A DNA stretch of 64,000 nucleotides from positions 1 through 64,000 of the forward strand of contig JARYMF010000004.1 of the NCBI GenBank assembly GCA_029907255.1, given 5' to 3'. Position numbers and translations under genes: made by a program. Origin of the DNA: Armatimonadota bacterium. Its GTDB lineage: Bacteria > Armatimonadota > UBA5829 > DTJY01. How positions within the stretch are numbered: the first letter of the stretch is position 1; each line of letters opens with the position of its first letter. The notes below the pieces were generated by a model. The model did not search any database. It was not told the origin of the DNA and was given only the letters and a program-made list of their open reading frames with translations. Below, piece after piece: positions 55,110-62,650 of the stretch.

Positions 55110-55717
55110 TGCTAACTGGTAAAAAGAATAAGTATTCAAATAAAATTACCTAATCATTTGCCAATTCTCCTTGAAAAGAATAAAAAGAAAACCCGCCAGC
55201 ACTTGCTGGACGGGTTGGATCATGAAGACCCTAAAATCAAGCCTGGAAGGAGAAGAGTTGCGCTATCTAAAATTGCTGCAGAACATGTGCCATTACCAAT
55301 AAATCATCAATAAACAGGCATTAGTGCCAGGGTATATGAGCCATCAATTGATTGTAGTATATATAAAGTATACACACCTGGTAATTTTACCAGTTTTATG
55401 TTTGAAAGTTGACAATAAGGCGAACTTTTAATAAAATCGCACTTGAACAAAGAAGATATAGCACACCCCAATCAAAGCCATCAATTGCTTTTACATAGTA
55501 CCGGGCGGCAAAGCCGCTCTTTGATTAGAGCTAATATAAGAAATAGAAGACGCAGGCACTAATAAAACCTGACGCAGAGCAGGTGATTTTTCAGGGACCG
55601 GATATCGTTGCGGTTTATATCTATTGCTAAATACAAAGCCGAATACAACGAGATACCGGCAATAGCAAAGCCCGGCTCTTTGGAGCCAAGAGGTTAAGCG
55701 GAAAGGGGAGCTGAAGG
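55110..55717 (+). promoter_or_regulatory. long structured leader with tandem motif before the LuxR-type gene
   Basis: No gene is seen here. A terminator-like hairpin lies at 55190-55216, with its T-run on the minus strand. CTGGTAA/TTACCAG lies at 55378-55393. A good promoter TTGACA (55409) - 17 - TAAAAT (55432) follows. The leader of about 275 bases then carries four CAAAGCC boxes (55473, 55509, 55634, 55666) as two paired units. Each unit is followed by GCTCTTTG, with AAUCAAAG/CUUUGAUU (unit A) and CAAAG/CUUUG (unit B) helices. A longer helix CCGG-TATC-GTTG with CAAC-GATA-CCGG spans 55598-55659. GGCTC/GAGCC lies just before the RBS. It looks like a tandem riboswitch or RNA switch; no known family is matched with confidence. 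Confidence 0.5.
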
Positions 55718-55963
55718 ATGGCCACCACTTTATCCATGCCTTCTTCTGACCGCAGGGAGACGCCCTCTTTGACCGCGCGGGAGATCGAAGTCCTGAACTT
55801 GATCCTCGAAGGTAAGTCAAGCGGAGAGGTTGCCGAGATCCTCTACCTGAGCAAACGCACCGTGGACTTTCATCTAGCAAAAATTTACGAAAAGCTTGGT
55901 GTTTCGAATCGAATTCAGGCACTCCGACGCGCAGCAGAGCTGGGGGTTTTGTCTCCAACATAA
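55718..55963 (+). CDS. solo LuxR/GerE-type HTH transcription regulator
   Basis: This 81-residue protein consists only of a GerE helix-turn-helix: LTAREIEVLNLILEGKSSGE, then LYLSKRTVDFHLAKIYEKLG and VSNRIQALRRAAELGVL. There is no receiver or sensor domain, so control probably acts on its synthesis, which fits the long structured leader. The ATG at 55718 has AAAGGGGAG at good spacing. Its targets are unknown; a proline-rich membrane protein lies downstream. Confidence 0.9.
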   Translation: MATTLSMPSSDRRETPSLTAREIEVLNLILEGKSSGEVAEILYLSKRTVDFHLAKIYEKLGVSNRIQALRRAAELGVLSPT

Positions 55964-56168
55964 CAAGCGGTAATTAAGAACCTGCAGAACACAATGGTTT
56001 TAATACACTTCATCTCTTTGCAAAGGTTCGTTACCGCCGAACTAACCGTGTCTGCCGGAGTAACGAGTAGGCAAAATTGTGTTATTGTATGCCCGTGATT
56101 GCCAGCGCACCTCTTTGGGTATTAATGAATTGAAATTCAAAAAGCGCTATTAAACATAAGGGGTGCGT

Positions 56169-56666
56169 ATGGCTACCACTGATAAAACCAATCGCACGCA
56201 TAACTGGATTTGGTTCATACTGGGAATTGCCAGTATCCTCCTTGTTCTGACACTTATCTCAGCCGCTTCTAGTCGCCCACCCAAAACAATTGTCGTAACC
56301 GGGCCAAAAGTCAAAACTGGCAGACCCGAGGACTTCATAAAAAAGGAAGTCCAACCACCAACACCACCGCCTGCGGAAATACCTCCTCAGCAACCGCCAC
56401 CAGAAACCGCCCAGCCACAAACGCCAACTCAACCACAGGGTGAAGCAGCCTCACCACCTGGACTGCCGACATCTTTTACCTATCAAGGGAAAACTTGGAT
56501 AGCGTCGGGCGGACCCGTATCAGTCAATGTTCTAACCACAGGAGACTACACGGATGATCACGTCATCTACTACAGGCAAGGGGATTCTCAACCCTACGAC
56601 GCGCTGTATATTGAGACGGCACCCAACAGTGGGAAATTTATAAAATACTTGCCCCAATCAGACTAA
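56169..56666 (+). CDS. single-span membrane protein with proline-rich linker
   Basis: About 165 residues. Residues 13-31 (WIWFILGIASILLVLTLIS) form one span. A long Pro/Gln-rich linker (about 60-103) follows, then a small beta domain (SFTYQGKTWIASGGPVSVNV, with TGDYTDDHVIYYR). It may reach across the periplasm, TonB-like, but the TonB motif is absent. ATG 56169 has AAGGGG upstream. No family is recognised. Confidence 0.7.
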   Translation: MATTDKTNRTHNWIWFILGIASILLVLTLISAASSRPPKTIVVTGPKVKTGRPEDFIKKEVQPPTPPPAEIPPQQPPPETAQPQTPTQPQGEAASPPGLPTSFTYQGKTWIASGGPVSVNVLTTGDYTDDHVIYYRQGDSQPYDALYIETAPNSGKFIKYLPQSD

Positions 56667-56673
56667 GGAGCCC

Positions 56674-57798
56674 TTAACACCTTTCCCGATCGCAAAGCCT
56701 CATTATGAGGATTTCGAGATTCAGCCGGCGGGAGCTGGCTTCTCCCTCAACGCCTTTTGTTACCAGCTCAGTCGCAAGAACCTGCTTCAAACACTTCATA
56801 ATTTGAGGCATAGTAAAAAACCGCAACTGCGCCGCCATTGCCCTCCTCGCATATTCTGCGGTTTCCAAGATGTTGTGCTCCTTAGGCAACATATCTGCAA
56901 CGTCGTCGGGCACTTTGGAGAAAGGGTCCAAGCCAATTTGCTTTAAATACGCCATCTGATAAAGTAAGCGGAAGTGCCGAGCTAGCATCGCCAAGATTCG
57001 CATGACCTCTTCCTCTGGTCTTGCGCTTGCCATAAGAGTCTCCTGGAGGAGCCTAATCGCCTGCGCCTGCTTACCTGCTCCAATCGCATCTATCATTGGA
57101 AAAATCCTGTCTTCAGGTGGCCTTGGCGTCAAACGCTCGACATCCGCAAGCGTGATAGTCTTTCTATCGCCGATATAAATGGCAAGCTTCTCAATCTCAC
57201 GTTGCATCAGCGCCAAGCTCCCTTCTATTGAGTACGCAAGAGCCTCCGCCGCCGCCTGCTGAATATCCTTTCCGTGCTTGCGTGCCTCTGCAACAACTGC
57301 CCTTCGAAGAGCCTCCCCTTTTAATTTTTCAGCATGCACAATGGTCCCATATTTGGCGACTGCCGACCTAAGCTTCGGCTGAAGCCCCTTTCTCGGAGCC
57401 TCCTCTTCGCCGTCTGCACCCGTTGAAGCTTTTTCCTTTGCCTGGCTCTTCGGCTTTACTGCAATCGCCTTTTCCGAGGTTAAAAGTATCAGGCAACTCC
57501 TCGCACTCAGCTTCGGAAGAAAATCAGCAATTTTGACCTGCTCATCCGCACTTAAGCAATCAACATCCTGAACAACGACAACTTTCCTCTCTGAAGCAAA
57601 TGGAACTGTTGAAACAGCAGAAAGGATTTGTGATGCAGATGACGTTTCCGCATCGATATATTCAAGGTCAAATTCTGCAAAAGCAGGGTCAACAAAACGG
57701 TTGATAAGCGCATCAACAGCCTCATACCTGCGGGCGTCTACTTCACCGGTAAAAAGACAAACCCTATCCTTTGCCTGATCATTAGCTATGTTATTCAT
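56674..57798 (-). CDS. holA: DNA polymerase III delta subunit
   Basis: This 374-residue clamp-loader subunit begins CLFTGEVDARRYEAVDALIN and has VPFASERKVVVVQDVD near 84-99, EGSLALMQREIEKLAIYIG in the middle, and the helical lid domain at the end. A charged insertion (KSQAKEKASTGADGEEEAPR) near 130 is extra to the usual sequence. Its ATG overlaps the upstream transglutaminase stop by 8 bases. Confidence 0.92.
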   Translation of the reverse strand: MNNIANDQAKDRVCLFTGEVDARRYEAVDALINRFVDPAFAEFDLEYIDAETSSASQILSAVSTVPFASERKVVVVQDVDCLSADEQVKIADFLPKLSARSCLILLTSEKAIAVKPKSQAKEKASTGADGEEEAPRKGLQPKLRSAVAKYGTIVHAEKLKGEALRRAVVAEARKHGKDIQQAAAEALAYSIEGSLALMQREIEKLAIYIGDRKTITLADVERLTPRPPEDRIFPMIDAIGAGKQAQAIRLLQETLMASARPEEEVMRILAMLARHFRLLYQMAYLKQIGLDPFSKVPDDVADMLPKEHNILETAEYARRAMAAQLRFFTMPQIMKCLKQVLATELVTKGVEGEASSRRLNLEILIMRLCDRERC

Positions 57799-59914
57799 TG
57801 ACTAATCCTCGAATGCATACTTTTCGCAGACGTTTCATCCAAAATCCTCTTATAGCCCGAGCAAAATCTTCTAGAAGAACAGCACTTTCATTAATTCGAC
57901 CTTCAGGGAGCTCGCGCCTTCCATACCGTACCTCTATAAAATCAGATGTAATCGCTTCTATAGTCGGCAACATACGGCTTAATTCTGTCGGCAACACAGC
58001 AGACAGCTCCGCCGCATATTCCAACGGCGTTAATGTAGGCAATCTAGGATACCCAATGCCTGCAAGCATGCGACACATCCTCTTATAGTTTTGAACTGCA
58101 CGGCTGCGGGATACTTTCAAGTCAGCCACCCATTGAGGTTCATTTCTCCTCCGGTCTATTATTCGAACCTTGACCAAATATAACGCAAGGACCGCCAACA
58201 CAAGCATTGCCGCCATGGCGAAACCACCAGCTGTTACCGCCCTATATGCCCTCGCCAAAAGCTTGGAAATACGAGCTAGCAGAGCAGGGCTGCCCTCAGC
58301 AGGAGCCAAATCAAATGCAATCCATCCATAATTGGGGAAATACACTTCCGTCCATGCATGACGGTCCTTTTGCTGGACGTGGAATAGGCCGTCCTCCTCG
58401 TTATAAACACCTGTGGCAAATCCACTCACAACACGCGCAGGCACGCCCGCTTGCCTACACATTATTGCCATTGCACTTGCAAAAACATCACAATAGCCGC
58501 GGCGGGATTTCAACAAAAAGTAGGTAACCACATCTTCCTGGGGTGGCGCCGCTGGTGCTGCTGCATCGTAGACGTACTCTTTCTCAAGAAAATCCTTAAT
58601 CGCTATTACTTTCTCGTAGGGATTCGTCAACCCTGAGGTAACTTTATCGGTAATCCTTTGGACTTGCCAACAAGACGGCGGAACATCACAGTAACGATCC
58701 GCGATGAATTCAGGATAATCAGTCCCGGCGTTTTCAAGCTCTGCCCTAGTCGCAGTACTCACTGATGAAATTACAATATATCTATTTTTAGCCCCATAAG
58801 GACGGCTTGTCCGTAAAGAACCACCGACCCTCCGCAATCCAACAGGCCTCTGGAATGCCACAAACACTGGTTCTGCAGCCCCATAGACCAAAACCATCGG
58901 CGTTCCTAGCGAACGAAAAGTCTGCTGAACTTCTCTTACTCTTGTGCGCATACCTAAGCGATTAGCATCCCAGGGAATAGCATATCCATTAAGAGGTATC
59001 TTACGGCCTTTTTGGAAGCCAAGTGTCACCCATCGCGTTTTGGGAATTAGGTTTTGTTCCCATTCATACGTGGTGTTTACCCAGCCCCGCCCTGTGTAAG
59101 TGTCATATACTTGCGAGCGCCAAAGAAAACCTTCCTCACACTGCACAGTCATCACTTCTTCATCACCAAGTGCAACAGGGCCGGTACACACAGGCATGAA
59201 ATCGCCTCCGACTAAGGACTCTGCCGCCAAGAATTGCTGGCGACCAACAAAAAAACCCGTTATCTTGCCGCCGGTGCCCCAGAAAACAACCTGCCCTACT
59301 AGTAAACCCATCAAAATTGCACAAACCACAACTTTCCCTGCAACAAGCGCGTGGACAACCTTCCTTGAATGCGACCTGACCACACTTCCTTCCTGCGCCG
59401 AGAGGGCATTTTGCTCAACGAGGGCGAAGGCAGCAAAGCATACAAACATGATAAAGAAAGTGAGGACCTCAGCACTAACGCCGAAAGTTCCGATTAGCCC
59501 CACAAGGCTAAGCACAGGGACACATATAAATAACACCGCCCTGTCTGAACGAAGATTGAAGCTGTAAATTACCATCATCCAAGCCAGCAATGAAACCATC
59601 AAGCTGTCCAGAGAAGTGAGGCCGCTCGCTGGCAGGAACTCGTACCTCAGGTCAGGCATAAAGTACATTGCAGCTAGTATCCCACCAAGCATAAGCAAGA
59701 TAGCCTTCTCCATAAGCTGCTTCTTGATAAGACCTGCGCGTGTTCCCCAACTCGTGGTGAATCCGATGGCTAGTAGGCCAAATATTATGCCTGCAAAGCG
59801 GCTATCGTTCACTGCAATGCTTAACGAAGCTACTCCAACCAAAGCCGCACCGAAAGCCGCCACATATAGGGGTATTCTATTTAAAGCTTCATTTTGCACT
59901 CTTTCAGCCCACAT
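57791..59914 (-). CDS. TgpA-like transglutaminase membrane protein
   Basis: This 707-residue protein has several N-terminal spans (about 15-220). A periplasmic transglutaminase core follows, with RRGYCDVFASAMAIMCRQAG (catalytic Cys) and DRHAWTEVYFPNYGWIAFD (catalytic His and Asp). A further span near 570-590 and a DUF4129-like tail (YKRMCRMLAGIGYPRLPTLT) complete it. Such proteins sit with DUF58 and MoxR genes; here the DUF58 gene overlaps by 11 bases and no MoxR ATPase is in view. Their role is in envelope protein processing and is poorly known. Confidence 0.88.
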   Translation of the reverse strand: MWAERVQNEALNRIPLYVAAFGAALVGVASLSIAVNDSRFAGIIFGLLAIGFTTSWGTRAGLIKKQLMEKAILLMLGGILAAMYFMPDLRYEFLPASGLTSLDSLMVSLLAWMMVIYSFNLRSDRAVLFICVPVLSLVGLIGTFGVSAEVLTFFIMFVCFAAFALVEQNALSAQEGSVVRSHSRKVVHALVAGKVVVCAILMGLLVGQVVFWGTGGKITGFFVGRQQFLAAESLVGGDFMPVCTGPVALGDEEVMTVQCEEGFLWRSQVYDTYTGRGWVNTTYEWEQNLIPKTRWVTLGFQKGRKIPLNGYAIPWDANRLGMRTRVREVQQTFRSLGTPMVLVYGAAEPVFVAFQRPVGLRRVGGSLRTSRPYGAKNRYIVISSVSTATRAELENAGTDYPEFIADRYCDVPPSCWQVQRITDKVTSGLTNPYEKVIAIKDFLEKEYVYDAAAPAAPPQEDVVTYFLLKSRRGYCDVFASAMAIMCRQAGVPARVVSGFATGVYNEEDGLFHVQQKDRHAWTEVYFPNYGWIAFDLAPAEGSPALLARISKLLARAYRAVTAGGFAMAAMLVLAVLALYLVKVRIIDRRRNEPQWVADLKVSRSRAVQNYKRMCRMLAGIGYPRLPTLTPLEYAAELSAVLPTELSRMLPTIEAITSDFIEVRYGRRELPEGRINESAVLLEDFARAIRGFWMKRLRKVCIRGLVNE

Positions 59915-61109
59915 ATTGATAATTTAGCCTAGCCATTAGCTCTTTATCCGAACATTCTACAACTGCAATAGACGCCCCAGCGGAAGCCAAATTAGAAATC
60001 AGAATCTCTTCATGCGCTCCTAATTGAACCGATGCCATCTTCAAAAACACAAAGAATATTTTTATTGATCGGCTACTTAGAATCTCTGCACATTCTGCCA
60101 TTTTCTCTTCGATTCGAGACGACAAGCATATCACAACTGCATTTCTCTCAATCGAATCTGACTCTTGCAATAACACGTCACATAGGGACTGACGCTTGTC
60201 TGCTTTCATTTCTGCAAGAGCCTCTAAAATTGCATAGTACTGGTCAAGCCCAACCCCAGGCAATGCTGCACTTCCAGTAATCCCTGGATATATGAGCCGA
60301 ACACTACTTCCCCGCATAACTGCCTGCTCTGCAATCCCCGCAGCTAATTTTGCGGCGTACTCCAGCGACGTAAAAGGTGGTTCGCCTATCTCTGTGTCCT
60401 GCTCTAGGTCAATAGCGATTAAAGCATTATGCCCTAGAGCATGTTCAAACTCGACAACATTAAGTTTCCCATGGCGAGCAGTTGACTTCCAGTGAACACG
60501 CCTTAGTTCATCACCCGCATTGAAATCCCTAACGCCATGGAAATCTACACCGCTCCCCTTCGCGCCAGAACCCTCGAACTGCTGCTCTCCAAATTCTCCG
60601 CCAAGCTTCGAATCTAGTTCGGAGATGCGCAGAGGTGACGGATAAACGACCATGGTGGAAAACAAAGGATAGCGGCTTGTGAATGTAAAAAATCCGAGTG
60701 GGTCAGTCGTTCGCACGATCACGGGCCCAACGCGGTATTTTCCCCGCTTTTTTGGTATCGTCCTGTAAGAGATTACCAACGCCTCATCGTGCCACTCAAT
60801 AACATTTTCCTCGGATGCCGATTCAAACCATTGGGGAAATGAATCGTGGACTTCTACCGGGCCAACGAGCATCTGCCCCCCTTTAAGCCTTAGGGAAACC
60901 AAAATAGGTTCACCCTCGGAGACGTACTCAGGGCATTCCCTTGTGCATTTCAATCCCCTTGCTGAAATGCGCCCGAGTAGATATGAAACTATCGGAAGCA
61001 TTCCGAGGGTGGCAGACATAAAATATAGCTGCCATATGTTCAAAACAGCAGCAACCGCGAGAATAAACAGCGAGGAGATAAATACCGCGCTGAGCTTTAC
61101 TCTTGCCAT
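59904..61109 (-). CDS. DUF58-family membrane-linked protein
   Basis: This 401-residue protein has two N-terminal spans, then the DUF58 core: RKRGKYRVGPVIVRTTDPLGF-like (KKRGKYRVGPVIVRTTDPLG) and GVDFHGVRDFNAGDELRRVH, WKSTARHGKLNVVEFE, followed by a VWA-like end (ALIAIDLEQDTE). It normally works with a MoxR ATPase and a transglutaminase. ATG 61109 is preferred over an upstream start. Confidence 0.88.
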   Translation of the reverse strand: MARVKLSAVFISSLFILAVAAVLNIWQLYFMSATLGMLPIVSYLLGRISARGLKCTRECPEYVSEGEPILVSLRLKGGQMLVGPVEVHDSFPQWFESASEENVIEWHDEALVISYRTIPKKRGKYRVGPVIVRTTDPLGFFTFTSRYPLFSTMVVYPSPLRISELDSKLGGEFGEQQFEGSGAKGSGVDFHGVRDFNAGDELRRVHWKSTARHGKLNVVEFEHALGHNALIAIDLEQDTEIGEPPFTSLEYAAKLAAGIAEQAVMRGSSVRLIYPGITGSAALPGVGLDQYYAILEALAEMKADKRQSLCDVLLQESDSIERNAVVICLSSRIEEKMAECAEILSSRSIKIFFVFLKMASVQLGAHEEILISNLASAGASIAVVECSDKELMARLNYQYVG

Positions 61110-61244
61110 TGAATTACCCTTGGGGTATTTACCCAAGCTAATTGTAACGCAAAAGAAGGCCGCACAGCAAGGCGATAAATTGCATTATGGAAACATTGCT
61201 TAAGAAACCATATTCTAATACATCTTTTGCTCTCCTAATCTTTG

Positions 61245-62483
61245 CTACACGCCGAGTCCACCGCCGCCTAATCGTCCTGCACGCTCTTTGGAGACTTTTT
61301 CCCAATAGCCAGACGCACGAAACGCCTCCAGCGGATTGGGGTCGAGACCCATTTCTTCGCGAACAACCTTGAGAAGCGGCTGTACGTCAGTGTTGAACGC
61401 CTCAGTGAGACAGGATTCGGCGGTGACGATGTCATTTTTCTCCTGGGCTTCCGCAAGCTTTTCTCGATTTATGCATAAAGCCTTGGCGTAGCTCGTTTGG
61501 ATATGCTCAACCGTTTGAATCATTGCGTCAATCTTGGCTTTTTTTATGTGGCATTGGTCAACCATAAATGCAATAGGTGGATTATTGTTGGGATTATCCT
61601 CCGCCTTAACTAGCTCATTGTAAATAAGGAACAACTCATATGGATTTATGGAGCCAACAGTAAGATCATCATCTGAATACTTTCTGTTGTTGAAATGGAA
61701 ACCACCCAGGCGCTCCTCGTCCAGCAGAAACGCTACTATGTGCTCAATGTTCGCACCCTGAAGATGATGGCCGAGGTCTACAAGCACGTGTGCCCTTGGA
61801 CCTGCTGCTTTGCAAAAAACATACGACATTCCCCAATCGGCAATATCGGTATGATAGAACGCTGGCTCGAAAGGTTTGTACTCAATTAGCATGCGCATAT
61901 TCTCAGGCATGGCATCATAAACAACCCTAAAGCATTCGTGCGCCCATGCCTTACGCTTGCGGAAGTCGCCCTCACCAGGATAATCTGTTCCATCAGCAAA
62001 CCACAGGGACAACACTTCAGAACCAAGCTCTTTCCCAATTTCAATCGAATCGAGAATATGGTCAACGGCCCGTTTCCGAATGTTTGGATTAGCGCTTGTA
62101 ATACTGCCGAATGCATACACCTGATCTTGGAACACATTCGGGTTGATTGCTCCAATCTTCACGCCCAATGACTCAGCATACGATGCCAGCCCTCGAGCAT
62201 CCTCAAGGCCATGCGGAAAGTCCCAAAGAACATGAACGGCAACAGTCGGTGCAACGCCAGTATATTTGTGTACCTGTGCTGCATCGGCGATCTTTTCTTC
62301 AATCGTTACCGCCGCACCATCTTGCCTGAATGTGCCAAACCGCGTCCCGGCATTCGAATACCCCCAGGATGGGGTTTCAATCTTCTGGTTCTTTAATCGA
62401 ACCTTTATCTTTTCGACATCAAGGCCGCGGTTCGTCAATTCTTCAGCTAAAAGTTCATATTTCGCTCGATAATTGTCAGCCAT
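61245..62483 (-). CDS. rhaI: L-rhamnose isomerase (Pseudomonas-type)
   Basis: This 412-residue TIM-barrel enzyme converts L-rhamnose to L-rhamnulose and often accepts rare sugars. SWGYSNAGTRFGTFRQDGAA near 38-57, LWFADGTDYPGEGDFRKRKA near 164-183, and the metal-site stretches VLVDLGHHLQGANIEHIVAF and GGFHFNNRKYSDDDLTVGSI match the P. stutzeri RhaI group. The C-terminus is Gly-rich. GGGAGGT lies upstream. It fits the GH78 rhamnosidase of the same window. Confidence 0.9.
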   Translation of the reverse strand: MADNYRAKYELLAEELTNRGLDVEKIKVRLKNQKIETPSWGYSNAGTRFGTFRQDGAAVTIEEKIADAAQVHKYTGVAPTVAVHVLWDFPHGLEDARGLASYAESLGVKIGAINPNVFQDQVYAFGSITSANPNIRKRAVDHILDSIEIGKELGSEVLSLWFADGTDYPGEGDFRKRKAWAHECFRVVYDAMPENMRMLIEYKPFEPAFYHTDIADWGMSYVFCKAAGPRAHVLVDLGHHLQGANIEHIVAFLLDEERLGGFHFNNRKYSDDDLTVGSINPYELFLIYNELVKAEDNPNNNPPIAFMVDQCHIKKAKIDAMIQTVEHIQTSYAKALCINREKLAEAQEKNDIVTAESCLTEAFNTDVQPLLKVVREEMGLDPNPLEAFRASGYWEKVSKERAGRLGGGGLGV

Positions 62484-62650
62484 CTTCGCGGTTTTACCTC
62501 CCTTTTATCTCTCCAATCATGTAAAAGGAACAAGCAAACTTAAACACATGCCACATCTCGCCTTACCAAAGTGGCAAGAATCGAGCTTATTTTATCCATT
62601 AGCGTATGTTCAGATAATAGTCAACTGTTACCCTTTGTAGCTTGATAAAA

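Noticed and set aside
55444-55717. Calling the leader a c-di-GMP-I riboswitch
   Set aside because: Only GCAAAGCC-type boxes match; the tetraloop, receptor and closing stem were not recognised. It is left as an unassigned motif.
55491-55961. A 156-codon minus frame over the LuxR gene and leader
   Set aside because: It is antisense to the clear HTH gene and lacks a ribosome site or domain.
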